Shown: in pieces, positions 45,756-55,778 of the stretch
How positions within the stretch are numbered: the first letter of the stretch is position 1
Layout of the letters: every line of letters begins with the position of its first letter
DNA from: Oscillatoria salina IIICB1
Lineage (GTDB): Bacteria; Cyanobacteriota; Cyanobacteriia; Cyanobacteriales; SIO1D9
Reading direction: 5' to 3'
Assembly: GCF_020144665.1 (NCBI RefSeq)
Contig: NZ_JAAHBQ010000035.1
Span: 1-62,122 of the forward strand
Length of the DNA stretch: 62,122 nucleotides
The notes under the pieces: generated by a model
The model's database searches: none
What the model saw: the letters and a program-made list of their open reading frames with translations, nothing else
What the model was told of the DNA's origin: nothing
Program-made: the position numbers and the translations under genes

Positions 45756-48700
45756 ATGCGGGTATTATTAGATCTTCTTTTCGCAACTACAAACTTTATG
45801 CCTCATGGTAGTTGCTACCTCTGGAAAACAAGTTTAGTGAGACTTCACGTTATTAGCGACGGGTTAATCGCCCTTTCTTATTTCTCTATTCCCTTAACTT
45901 TGCTTTATTTTATCATCAAGCGTCGCGATCTTCGTTTTCATAGCATTTTTATCCTCTTTGCTCTTTTTATTATCGCTTGCGGTAGCGGGCATCTCTTAGA
46001 TATTTGGACAATTTGGTATCCAAATTATTGGCTATCAGGTTTTGTCAAAGCGATTATTGCCTTAATTTCTGTAGTTACTGCCTTGGAGTTAATCGTTTTA
46101 CTCCCCCGAGCTTTGAAATTACCAAGTCCCGCCCAAATGCAGTCAACTAATGAGCGATTTAAAGCTGAAATTAGAGATAGAAAGCAAGTAGAAGAACAAC
46201 TGAGAAAAGCCCTGCAAATACTCAGTTTCCATGTAGAAAATTCACCTCTTGTCGTCATTGAATGGGATAACAATTTTCAAGTAAAACGTTGGTCAAAACG
46301 AGCTACTGAAATCTTTGGTTGGCAGCCAGAAGAAATAATCGGCAAATATCCCACTGACTGGGATTTTATTGTTCCCGAAGATCTTGACCAGGTTGCTCTA
46401 ATTATGAGTAAATTAGTTGACGGTAGTCAAAATAACAACCTTTGTCGCAACCGTAATTATACTAAAGATGGTAAAGTAATTTATTGCGAATGGTACAATT
46501 CCGGCTTGTTAGATGAATCAGGAAATTTAGTTTCTATTTTTTCTTTAGTCCTCGATATTACCGAAAAAGAGATTGCTGTTAGAGAAATAAAAAATCAAGA
46601 AGAAAGATTACGAGCAATCGTTGAAAATATGCCTGTAATGATGGATGCTTTTGATTCCGAAGGTAACATTATTGTTTGGAACCGAGAATGTGAAAAAGTA
46701 ACCGGTTATTTAGCAGAAGAAATTATCGGTAATCCCGAAGCAATGAGCAAACTTTATCCCAATCCGGAATATCGGGCTTTGATGAAACAAAAATGGAGAG
46801 AACGGGGTAATAATTACCGCGATTGGCAATGGCAAATTACCTGTAAAGATGGCACAATAAAGACAATTGCTTGGTCGAATATTTCCGAGCAATTTGCTAT
46901 TCCGGGTTGGCAATCTTGGGGGACGGGAATAGATATTACTGAGCGCGAGCAGACAAAAACATTACTCGAACAAGAAAAACAATCTTTGCGAGCAATTTTA
47001 AATAATGCTCCTATTTGGATTTGGCGGACAAACTTGCAGGGCAAAATGCAGTTTATTAACAAAACTTTTTGCGACAATGTAGGTATATCTGAATCTCAAT
47101 TTTTGGCAGCTAATCATTATCAAGAAGTTTTGGGTGAAGCCGAATCTGCTAATTGTTTGAGATCGGATGCAGCTTGTTTAAAGCAAGATAAAATTCATAT
47201 TTCTGAAGAGTGTTTACCCTTTGTTGATGGCAAAATGCACAACTTGGAGGTACTGAAAGCAAAAATTAAAGATAGTCAAGAAGAAATTACTGGTATAATT
47301 GGGTTAGCTGTTGATATTACTGACAGGAAAGAAGCCCAACGAAAATTAGAATTGTCGGAAGCACGTTATCGAGAAATTGCTGATAAAGAAAAGTTACTTA
47401 ATTCGGTAATTAATCAAATTCGCCAGTCTCTCGACCTTAACTTTATCCTAGAAACAACTGTCAATCAAGCTTGGAGACTATTACGCTTAGATGCTTGTTT
47501 ATTTATTTGGTACAGACAAGAAAAGGGACAATATGTTTGGGAAGTTGTTAACCAAGCTAAAAAGCGCCAACTTCCTCATTATTTAGGAAAATTTCCCATC
47601 CCGAAACTGGATTTTTGGAGAGAAGAAATCGAGGGACAGAAAATTATTGCGATCGAAAAAATATCAGCCTTAAAAAATCCAGAAATGCGCGAGTTATTTG
47701 AGTCTCAGGGCTACAAAAAAAATCTCTTGCTACCAATTTTAACTAGAGCGGGTAAAAGAGGTTTTATTGTCGGCATTTGTGTGAACGAACAACGAAATTG
47801 GCAAGAAAACGAGATCGAACTGTTAAAAGCATTAGCTACACCAGTAGCGATCGCGATCGACCAAGCTGAACTTTACCACGAAAGCTGCGAAAATGCTCGC
47901 CAAGCGGAAACAAAAGCAACAGAACTACAAAAAACTTTGCATAAATTGCAACGTACCCAAGCCCAGCTTATTCAAAGCGAAAAAATGTCTTCCCTCGGAC
48001 AGATGGTAGCTGGAGTTGCTCACGAAATCAACAATCCAGTCAACTTTATCTACGGCAATATCGACCATGCTTTAGTATATTCTCAAGATTTACTGCATTT
48101 AGTGGAACTTTATACAAATTATTATCCTGAACCAGTCGCTGAAATAAAAAAAAGAACCGCCGAAATAGATTGTGATTTTATCAAAGAAGATTTACCCAAA
48201 TTGCTAGAATCGATGCAAATGGGAGCAGATCGCATCCGGAAAATTGTACTTTCGTTGCGTAATTTTTCTCGATTAGATGAAGCAAAAATTAAAGCAGTTG
48301 ATATTCACGAAGGTATTGATAACAGTCTACTAATTTTGCAAAATCGTCTGAAAAAAAGTTTAGGAAATAGTCAAATCGAAGTCAAAAAAGAATATGGGAA
48401 CTTGCCGTTAGTAGAGTGTTATCCTGGAGAACTAAATCAAGTCTTTATGAATTTGCTCAGTAATGCGATTGATGCTTTAGAAGAAAAGTTTGCTTCTCAT
48501 CAGGTATTAACCCCTGAGTCGCAACCATCAGATCTCACTTTATCTGTCGAACAACCAACTATTTCTCTTCGTACGGGAACTGACGATCGCTGGGCGATCG
48601 TCAGGATCGGCGATAATGGTAAAGGAATGAGTACAGAAGTGAGTTCTAAACTGTTCGATCCTTTCTTTACCACTAAACCCGTTGGGAAAGGGACGGGTTT

Positions 48701-48839
48701 AGGTTTATCAATTAGCTATCAAATTATTGTCGAACATCACGGTGGGGATCTTCAATGTATTTCCGAGCTAGGAAAAGGGGCTGAATTGATCGTCAAAATT
48801 CCTCTCAAACAGCAGACGCGGAAAAGCGCGTCTGTATAA
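45756..48839 (+). CDS. Ethylene-receptor-like PAS/GAF sensor histidine kinase
   Basis: 1027 residues from ATG 45756; a GTG at 45693 is a longer alternative. Residues 1-110 match the ethylene-binding membrane domain of plant ETR1 and cyanobacterial Etr1: FMPHGSCYLWK, Asp35 in ISDGLIALSYFSIPL, and Cys75/His79 in ACGSGH, the Cu(I) ligands. Three PAS domains follow (about 150-275, 280-405, 410-540), then a GAF domain (about 560-715). The kinase H-box is MSSLGQMVAGVAHEINNPVN, with HATPase motifs NLLSNAIDALEE and GKGTGLGLSISYQII. There is no receiver domain and no partner regulator nearby. Ligand specificity is inferred. Confidence 0.9.
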   Translation: MRVLLDLLFATTNFMPHGSCYLWKTSLVRLHVISDGLIALSYFSIPLTLLYFIIKRRDLRFHSIFILFALFIIACGSGHLLDIWTIWYPNYWLSGFVKAIIALISVVTALELIVLLPRALKLPSPAQMQSTNERFKAEIRDRKQVEEQLRKALQILSFHVENSPLVVIEWDNNFQVKRWSKRATEIFGWQPEEIIGKYPTDWDFIVPEDLDQVALIMSKLVDGSQNNNLCRNRNYTKDGKVIYCEWYNSGLLDESGNLVSIFSLVLDITEKEIAVREIKNQEERLRAIVENMPVMMDAFDSEGNIIVWNRECEKVTGYLAEEIIGNPEAMSKLYPNPEYRALMKQKWRERGNNYRDWQWQITCKDGTIKTIAWSNISEQFAIPGWQSWGTGIDITEREQTKTLLEQEKQSLRAILNNAPIWIWRTNLQGKMQFINKTFCDNVGISESQFLAANHYQEVLGEAESANCLRSDAACLKQDKIHISEECLPFVDGKMHNLEVLKAKIKDSQEEITGIIGLAVDITDRKEAQRKLELSEARYREIADKEKLLNSVINQIRQSLDLNFILETTVNQAWRLLRLDACLFIWYRQEKGQYVWEVVNQAKKRQLPHYLGKFPIPKLDFWREEIEGQKIIAIEKISALKNPEMRELFESQGYKKNLLLPILTRAGKRGFIVGICVNEQRNWQENEIELLKALATPVAIAIDQAELYHESCENARQAETKATELQKTLHKLQRTQAQLIQSEKMSSLGQMVAGVAHEINNPVNFIYGNIDHALVYSQDLLHLVELYTNYYPEPVAEIKKRTAEIDCDFIKEDLPKLLESMQMGADRIRKIVLSLRNFSRLDEAKIKAVDIHEGIDNSLLILQNRLKKSLGNSQIEVKKEYGNLPLVECYPGELNQVFMNLLSNAIDALEEKFASHQVLTPESQPSDLTLSVEQPTISLRTGTDDRWAIVRIGDNGKGMSTEVSSKLFDPFFTTKPVGKGTGLGLSISYQIIVEHHGGDLQCISELGKGAELIVKIPLKQQTRKSASV

Positions 48840-48842
48840 ATC

Positions 48843-50066
48843 TTAGCGTTGAGCGGACAATGCACCAGGTTGAACAGTAATAGTAACTAAATTGCGCGAT
48901 CGCTGCACTTCTAACTCCAAATTACCGCCTACCTGAGTTCTACTCACGGCTTTTTGGACATCTTCGCCATCAGTGACTTTTTGACCATCAATTCTGACAA
49001 TAATATCACCTGCACGCAGTCCTGCTCGGGCGGCGGGAGAATTAGCGACAACCCGGGCAATTAAAACTCCTTCGTCATCTGAGTTTACGCTAAAACCAGC
49101 ATTAGGATTGCGGTTAATTTGTTCTTTAATTTCTGGGGTCAAACTGACCATTTCAATGCCGAGGTAAGGATGTTCGACTTTACCTGTAGCAATCAATTGT
49201 CCCGCAATATCTTGGGCGGCATTGATGGGAATCGCAAAACCTAATCCTTGCGCTCCCCCGATAATAGCAGTATTCATCCCAATTACTTCACCTCTAGCAT
49301 TTAGTAAAGGTCCGCCAGAGTTACCAGGGTTAATCGCTGCATCAGTTTGGATAAACTCAACTCGCTTGTCAGGAACGCCAACTTGGGAACTAGAGCGACC
49401 AGTAGCGCTGATAATACCAGTAGTAACAGTATTATCTAAACCGAGAGGATTGCCGATCGCGATCGCCCATTCTCCCGGTTCGAGTCTTTCTGAGTTACCT
49501 AGGGAAACTGTCGGGAGATCCTCAGCTTCAATTTTTACCACAGCTACATCGGTGACAGGATCGGTGCCAATTACGTTTCCGGCAAATGTGCGACCATCTT
49601 TTAGCACTACTTCTACTGTATCAGCGCCCTCAACAACGTGAGCATTGGTGAGAATGTTACCCTCACTGTCGAGAATGAAACCGCTACCCGTACCTCTTTC
49701 TACTCTTTCTCGAGGAATATCAGGTATTTGGGAACCGAAAAAGCGACGGAAAAACGGATCGTTAAAAGCCTCGGGAATTTGAGTAGTAACAGTCTTAGAA
49801 GCATTAATTCTCACTACCGCCGGTCCCACTTCTCTCACTACTCTCGCGACAAAATTTGGGTCTTCGGTAATTGGTATTGCCGCGAACGTAGTTCTCGAAT
49901 CTGCGGGTAATGCTTGGGCGGGAGGTGCGGTCATATTTGCTAGATTACGCGAGGCGAAGTAGCTAGCGGAAGTACCGACACCCGTACCAACTAATAATAA
50001 CGAGGCATAAGTAAGGGCTTTTTTCAATAAATGTGGTTTGTTCTGATTTTGTTTGTCTAATACCAT
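48843..50066 (-). CDS. HtrA/Deg-family serine protease with PDZ domain
   Basis: 407 residues. An N-terminal membrane or signal segment ([20 protein letters not shown]) precedes the protease domain. The triad is visible in [12 protein letters not shown] (His), [12 protein letters not shown] (Asp) and [14 protein letters not shown] (Ser). The PDZ domain covers about 300-395 ([20 protein letters not shown]). Cyanobacteria have three such proteins (HtrA, HhoA, HhoB); I cannot say which this is. They degrade damaged proteins in the periplasm or thylakoid lumen. It is convergent with the kinase gene, with only 3 bp between stops. Confidence 0.94.
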   Translation of the reverse strand: MVLDKQNQNKPHLLKKALTYASLLLVGTGVGTSASYFASRNLANMTAPPAQALPADSRTTFAAIPITEDPNFVARVVREVGPAVVRINASKTVTTQIPEAFNDPFFRRFFGSQIPDIPRERVERGTGSGFILDSEGNILTNAHVVEGADTVEVVLKDGRTFAGNVIGTDPVTDVAVVKIEAEDLPTVSLGNSERLEPGEWAIAIGNPLGLDNTVTTGIISATGRSSSQVGVPDKRVEFIQTDAAINPGNSGGPLLNARGEVIGMNTAIIGGAQGLGFAIPINAAQDIAGQLIATGKVEHPYLGIEMVSLTPEIKEQINRNPNAGFSVNSDDEGVLIARVVANSPAARAGLRAGDIIVRIDGQKVTDGEDVQKAVSRTQVGGNLELEVQRSRNLVTITVQPGALSAQR

Positions 50067-50262
50067 TTTTCACCAACCATCCAGGTAAAATCTACTTTTG
50101 ATTATTAGTTTAGGGATCGTCTGTGAAATCTTTGTGTCAAGAGTTTGACAATGTTTTGACACTGGTAAACTGGCGTGCAAAAGCCGATCTAAGTTATTCG
50201 GAAAACCGAATCTATTTTAAGACAAAATTGGCTCAGGCTGTCTTTGTTTGTTGTCTGGGGGC

Positions 50263-50886
50263 TTAAAAGTGTTTGGCTTGATGAGTGAGAGGATCGAATT
50301 GAAAGCGTTTGGAAGCAAAGGTTTCCCCGTAGATGTTAAAAGTGACTGTGGGTGTGTCTCCCATTGCTTCCACTGCATGAATTGCTTCAGTGGTAAAACT
50401 AATTATATCTCCCGGTTCGAGGATTTGCGCGCCTACTTGAGTAATTTTATCTTGGTGTGTGGCAGTTGGCGATCGCTGCCAAAAAATGTTCTTTTGTTTT
50501 CCTTGTAACATCGCGACGACTCCCCATGTGCCATGATTGTGAATCGGCGAGATTGTTCCTGGTAAGATTGTTTCTGTCTGCACTGTCAGGGGAAATCCTA
50601 GTTCGTCATACAGCATTAACCAGGAAACGCCTGTTTTTTCGCTAGGTTCGGGAATTTGGGTTTTAATCCAGTAGTTATTCATCACTAGCGATCGCACTAA
50701 TTTTCGCAATTCTGGTAAGAAATCTTCTTCTTTTGTTCCCTTTACTTCGGCTTCGTTAACCACATCTTCTACTTCTGTTAAAAATCGATACAATCGATAC
50801 TCGTTTCTTAACAAATCCCATTCTCTCACTGTTTCACAAGCCAGACACTTGCCATCTTCTTTCACTAACCAATCTTTACTTTTCAT
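50263..50886 (-). CDS. Cysteine-dioxygenase-like cupin protein
   Basis: 207 residues. The cupin iron site appears as GTISPIHNHGTWGVVAMLQG (first motif with two His), with the second motif in EPGDIISFTTEAIHAVEAMG carrying the third His. This matches the cysteine dioxygenase type I family of bacteria, though thiol dioxygenases with other substrates share the motif. Enzymes of the group oxidise cysteine or a related thiol to the sulfinate using Fe(II) and O2. Monocistronic by spacing. Confidence 0.78.
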   Translation of the reverse strand: MKSKDWLVKEDGKCLACETVREWDLLRNEYRLYRFLTEVEDVVNEAEVKGTKEEDFLPELRKLVRSLVMNNYWIKTQIPEPSEKTGVSWLMLYDELGFPLTVQTETILPGTISPIHNHGTWGVVAMLQGKQKNIFWQRSPTATHQDKITQVGAQILEPGDIISFTTEAIHAVEAMGDTPTVTFNIYGETFASKRFQFDPLTHQAKHF

Positions 50887-51080
50887 GTTACTTCTTGCTC
50901 ATTTTTTTTGAGCCTAAGCTTAATTTATCTGCTTAACTGTTACTTTTTTTACAACTTAAATTTCTCATTTAAGTTATATAGACAAATTGATTTATCTTCT
51001 TTAAAAGATTATAAAATTTTTCTTCTTTAGTTGATTTAGAGATTTTAATTTAATCAAGTTTGTCTAACCACTATTCAACC

Positions 51081-51344
51081 ATGAATCAACAACGCCAAGA
51101 TTTATATCTCAATTTGATCGAAGAATTACTCAGATGTCCTAATGGTCAAGAACCAGAAGTTTTAGACAATCATCAAGATTTACTCGATGCTGAGTTAATA
51201 AAAATGATGATGCAAGTAGCGACAATGTTAGCACACGAAAACAATCAAGATGCTGCTAAGTTTTTAATTCATGTTGCTCGTCAATTAGCAAAAAACTTAG
51301 GTTTATATCCTCAATTAGAAAATTCTACGCCTGTCAATAGTTAA
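51081..51344 (+). CDS. Small cyanobacterial helical protein, stand-alone leader domain
   Basis: 87 residues from ATG 51081; a TTG at 51060 would add 7. The sequence RQDLYLNLIEELLRCPNGQE followed by DLLDAELIKMMMQVATMLA is the N-terminal leader seen on many cyanobacterial TPR and CHAT-domain proteins, here without the following domain. Directly after it comes the convergent kinase gene. Either a natural single-domain protein or a truncation. Confidence 0.65.
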   Translation: MNQQRQDLYLNLIEELLRCPNGQEPEVLDNHQDLLDAELIKMMMQVATMLAHENNQDAAKFLIHVARQLAKNLGLYPQLENSTPVNS

Positions 51345-51393
51345 ACAGAGAAAAAGAGCAAAAATAAGCTGATTTGGCTGAGAAAGATCTAAT

Positions 51394-54300
51394 TTAGAGA
51401 GGAATTTGAATCACAAATTCAGTTCCCTGTCCAACTTGGGAATTACAGCGTAAAATACCCCCATGACGTTCAGTGACAATTTGATAGGAAATTGCTAACC
51501 CCAACCCAGTTCCTTTTCCTACAGCTTTAGTAGTGTAAAAAGGATCGAAAATTTTCACCATTGCCTCGGGTTTAATGCCAATACCATTATCAGCGATCGC
51601 GATTCTAACTGAATGTTCAATTGGTAGAGTTTGAGTAGTAATTGTGATGGTACTAGGATTGGCTTTGATTTCATCGGCTGTACGCTGTTTATCTCGCTCA
51701 TCTAAAGCATCAATAGCATTAGTAAGCAAATTCATAAACACTTGATTTAATTGACCTGCATAGCATTCTACTAAAGGTAATTCGCCATATTCTTTGACGA
51801 TAATAATTTCGGGATGGTCGGGTTTTGCCTTCAAACGATTTTGTAAAATCATTAAGGTACTGTCGATATTTTCGTGCAAATCGACGGCTTTCTTTTCCGC
51901 TTCGTCGAGACGGGAGAAAGTACGCAAAGATTTGACAATTTCTTTGATTCTCATCGCGCCGAATTTCATCGAATTTAATAATTTGGGTAAGTCTTCAGTA
52001 AGAAAATCTAAGTCGATATCTTCAATGAGAGCGGCAATTTCTGGAATCGGTTGCGGATAAGCATTTCTAAACGCTGCTACCAATTCTAAAAGTTCGTCAG
52101 TGTATTGGTGAGCGTGAACTAAATTACCGTAAATAAAGTTAACTGGGTTATTAATTTCGTGGGCGACTCCGGCAACCATTTGTCCGAGGGAAGACATTTT
52201 TTCCGCTTGAATAAGTTGAGTTTGAGTTTGTTGTAATTGGCGCAAAGTTTGTCGAAGTTCGCGACTTTTGAGGAGTGCTTGGCGGGCAGATTCGCGAGAA
52301 GATTGATATAGTTCAGCTTGGTTAATCGCGATCGCCAACTGAGAACAAGCCGCTTGTAATAGTTCTACCTCAAAATCTTGCCAGTGACGCGGTGCGCTAG
52401 TTTGGGCGCAGCAAACTACACCAACATCGGCTTTGTTTGTCCGCAAAGGTAGTGATAAAATTGCTTGATATCCTAATTGAGTAACTTGCCGAATCTTCGG
52501 ATCGCTAGCTTCAGCTAAGTTATCAAAGCTGACTACTTCTAAATTGAGAGCTTTTTCAGAGAGAGGATCGTTTTCTTCAACTGAGTAAGAACCGAGAAAA
52601 CTAGGTAATTCGGGCAATTTAGCTTCTTTCACACAGTCCCAAGTACCATTAGTTCGATACCAGAAAAACTGACAGCGATCGACGTTCAATAGTTGGCGAA
52701 TTTCTGCTACAGTAGTTTCTAAAATTTTATTCAGGTCGAGAGAATTGCGAATTTGGCTAGCAAGACGATTTAATAAAGCTTCTCTGTCAGCAAGAGTACG
52801 ATATTTAGCTTCGCTGCGTCGTAACTTGCTTTCTGCAAGTTGGCGATCGGTGACATCGACACCAATACCCCAAATTGCCCAACCGGGAATCGGAAATTCC
52901 TGAGAAATATTTGACCAAGCGATCGTTTTAAGAGTGCCATCTTTAGAAGTAATATTTAACTCCCAGTTGCGATAGTTATTACCTAAATTTCCCCATTCCC
53001 CGGTGATTAAAGAGCGATAATTATGGTCAGGATACAGAAAATCGATCGCTACGGGATTGCCAATCACTTCCTCCGCACTATAACCCGTTACCCGTTCGCA
53101 TTCGCGGTTCCAGACGATAATATTGCCATTTTCATCAAAAGCATCCATCATCACAGGCATATTTTGAATAACGGTTCGCAAGCGTTCTTCGCTTTCGCGG
53201 AGTGCTTGTTCGGCTTGCTTTCTTTCGGTAATATCCGACCAGTGACCGATAATTTCTAAAGGATTTCCTTGCTCGTCGCAAATTAACTTAATTTCGTCGT
53301 GTACCCAGTGATATGTACCATCTGCGTGTAAAAAGCGATATTCCTGGGTATGGTTTCCGACGACAAATAAATCGGATAAACTGCTAAAAATATGAGGAGC
53401 ATCATCTGGATGAATGTGATTTGCCCAAAAACTAGAATCGCGCAAAAATTCGGCTGGTGGATAGCTCATAACGCTAGTGGAATTCTCGCTGATAAAAGTT
53501 GGGGCGAAATCTCCTTCAATTTGACAGCTATAAATCACACCGGGACTGTTAGAAAGGAGATATTGCAATCGCTCTTGCAGTCGTTTCAATTCCAGTTCTG
53601 CTCGTTTGCGATCGCTGATGTTCGTCGTTGTCCCAATAATACAATCGGTTTTGCCTTCGCGATCGCGTAAGGAGTTGTAGCTGGTAATCCACCAAGTTTC
53701 TTCACCATCGATCGGCAGACATTCTTCGTAAACTACGGCTGTGTTACTCTGAGTGCAGCTAATCATTCTCTGTCGCACGACGATTCCTGTGGCTAAACCG
53801 AATAATTCTTCTGGAGTTTTACCTCTACCTTCCGATGCTTTAATACCAGAGGTGCGTTCGCAGGCTGGGTTCCAGTCAACATAGCGAAAGTCACCATCTT
53901 CGGTAACTTTAACCACGAAAATCGCTTGTTCCACACCTTCATAGATACTGCGTAAAAATTGTTCTTTTTCTTTTAAGATATTGTCGGCAATTTTGCGATC
54001 GCTAATGTCGCGAGTAATTGTTCCTAAAGCAAGAGGCTCCCCACTTTCCGAATCTTTAACTAAAAAGATGTTAAAATCCACTGGAATCGTGGCGCCAGTG
54101 AGAAAATGTTGGAAACGAAACTCGTTTTGCCAAAAACCCCCTTCAAACACGGTAGGCAAAATTTCGTTTTCCATGATTTCCCGATCTGCGGGTAAAAAGA
54201 AGTCTAGTATGTGCTTAGTTTTACCTTCCTCTAAGTCGTTCAACCCGACTAACTCCAAACCTTTCGCATTAATAAATAATGGTGTTCCTTCCCAAGAAGC

Positions 54301-55560
54301 CATACCGACAAAATCGCTGCTATTTTCGATCAGAGCAATCAATCTTTGTCGTTCTTGTTCGGCAGCTTTCCGGGCGCTAATATCTTTGAGTGTTCCTACC
54401 ACCCGCAAGGGCTGATTATTTTCGTCCCATTCAACAACTTTTCCTTGGGAAGCCACCCACAGCCATTTGCCCGATTTATGTTGGGTTCGATATTCTACTG
54501 CGTAGGGAAATGAATTATCTTCTAAGTGCTGAGAAAAAGCTTTCAGAACCCGATCGCGATCGCTAGGATGAATCGAACTTTGCCAAACACTAAAATTCAT
54601 TTTCAGTTCTGTTTCTTCGTAACCTAGTAGCGAAGAATATTGACGATTAATGAAACTTTCTTGGGTAGTTATGTTCAAGTCCCAAAGTCCCAAATTTGTT
54701 GCTTCTAAAGCTAAATTTAAACGTTCTTCACTTTTGCATAGGGCAATTTCTGCTTGTTTGCGATCGGTAATAATTTCCGTTAACATCACGATTCCGCCCA
54801 CTTCGCCGACGCTGTTATACCAAGGGCGAACTTCCCAACATATCCAATCTACACTACCATCAGCACGTACTAAGGTGTCTTCTTCACAACGTTCAACCAT
54901 ACCAGCTAAACAACGTTGATGAATTTCTTTGTCGCGAGTGTCAATTTCGGGAAAGATATCGTAGTGAGAAACGCCAATAATTTCGCGATCTAGGAGATCG
55001 TAAGTTTCTAACCAACTGTTACTAACTACTAAATAACGCATTTGACAGTCAAATAGGGCGATCGCTGCGGCAGAATGTGCGATCGGGAACCGCAGTTGTG
55101 TTTCTTTTTCCGATAAGGATAAGTAATCTGTAGAGATCGTTACCGAAGAATCGTTAGTTTTGGCAATTTTTTCCCCTATCACTATTAGTGAAATTGGTTG
55201 TCCTTTGTCATCCTGCAACAGCGAGAATGTGAATAAAATTCGCCCTTGCAAACAGCACATTTGCACTGCATAACTCTCAATATAGCCTTCTTTTAATTGC
55301 CTTAGTTGTTCTCTGTCAAAATTGCACTCTTGGGGAGTGATAATTTCCTCAAAGCTACGCTCGAGTAATTCTTCATGGCTATAACCTACTAATTGACTAA
55401 ACTTGTTGTTAATCCGGATAAATTGACCTTCTAAGCTCAAATGAGCCATTCCTACAGCAGGTTGCTCAAAAGTGGCGCGGAATAATTCCCGTGTTTCTTG
55501 TAATGCCTTTTCTAAGCGCTGGCATTTTGCTTTAAGGGTGGTTATTTGAGAAGTTACCAT
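51394..55560 (-). CDS. Multi-PAS sensor histidine kinase
   Basis: 1389 residues from ATG 55560. No membrane segment is visible. After a short coiled coil come seven or so PAS/PAC units (for example FEQPAVGMAHLSLEGQFIRI, WDLNITTQESFINRQYSSLL, MPVMMDAFDENGNIIVWNRE), then a GAF domain near 960-1110. The H-box is MSSLGQMVAGVAHEINNPVN, and the ATPase has NLLTNAIDALDE and GKGTGLGLAISYQIV. The last PAS, GAF and kinase modules closely match those of the ethylene-receptor-like kinase at 45756. No response regulator adjoins it, so signal and output are unknown. Confidence 0.9.
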   Translation of the reverse strand: MVTSQITTLKAKCQRLEKALQETRELFRATFEQPAVGMAHLSLEGQFIRINNKFSQLVGYSHEELLERSFEEIITPQECNFDREQLRQLKEGYIESYAVQMCCLQGRILFTFSLLQDDKGQPISLIVIGEKIAKTNDSSVTISTDYLSLSEKETQLRFPIAHSAAAIALFDCQMRYLVVSNSWLETYDLLDREIIGVSHYDIFPEIDTRDKEIHQRCLAGMVERCEEDTLVRADGSVDWICWEVRPWYNSVGEVGGIVMLTEIITDRKQAEIALCKSEERLNLALEATNLGLWDLNITTQESFINRQYSSLLGYEETELKMNFSVWQSSIHPSDRDRVLKAFSQHLEDNSFPYAVEYRTQHKSGKWLWVASQGKVVEWDENNQPLRVVGTLKDISARKAAEQERQRLIALIENSSDFVGMASWEGTPLFINAKGLELVGLNDLEEGKTKHILDFFLPADREIMENEILPTVFEGGFWQNEFRFQHFLTGATIPVDFNIFLVKDSESGEPLALGTITRDISDRKIADNILKEKEQFLRSIYEGVEQAIFVVKVTEDGDFRYVDWNPACERTSGIKASEGRGKTPEELFGLATGIVVRQRMISCTQSNTAVVYEECLPIDGEETWWITSYNSLRDREGKTDCIIGTTTNISDRKRAELELKRLQERLQYLLSNSPGVIYSCQIEGDFAPTFISENSTSVMSYPPAEFLRDSSFWANHIHPDDAPHIFSSLSDLFVVGNHTQEYRFLHADGTYHWVHDEIKLICDEQGNPLEIIGHWSDITERKQAEQALRESEERLRTVIQNMPVMMDAFDENGNIIVWNRECERVTGYSAEEVIGNPVAIDFLYPDHNYRSLITGEWGNLGNNYRNWELNITSKDGTLKTIAWSNISQEFPIPGWAIWGIGVDVTDRQLAESKLRRSEAKYRTLADREALLNRLASQIRNSLDLNKILETTVAEIRQLLNVDRCQFFWYRTNGTWDCVKEAKLPELPSFLGSYSVEENDPLSEKALNLEVVSFDNLAEASDPKIRQVTQLGYQAILSLPLRTNKADVGVVCCAQTSAPRHWQDFEVELLQAACSQLAIAINQAELYQSSRESARQALLKSRELRQTLRQLQQTQTQLIQAEKMSSLGQMVAGVAHEINNPVNFIYGNLVHAHQYTDELLELVAAFRNAYPQPIPEIAALIEDIDLDFLTEDLPKLLNSMKFGAMRIKEIVKSLRTFSRLDEAEKKAVDLHENIDSTLMILQNRLKAKPDHPEIIIVKEYGELPLVECYAGQLNQVFMNLLTNAIDALDERDKQRTADEIKANPSTITITTQTLPIEHSVRIAIADNGIGIKPEAMVKIFDPFYTTKAVGKGTGLGLAISYQIVTERHGGILRCNSQVGQGTEFVIQIPL

Positions 55561-55778
55561 GAAAGATATATCCAAGCAATAACTTGAGTTTGATGAGTTT
55601 TGCTATTTTCTTTCTTTTAGTATAGTGTTCTTTTCTTCACTCACCTAGTCAAACCCGTAATTCTACTGAGTTTTTTCTTTTTATTCTTCAGTAATATGCA
55701 ATTTTTTGGTTATTTTTTCGTTAAATTTCCGTTTAATTATCGATTATATATTTATCTCTTATTTTCCAGTAAGATTGT

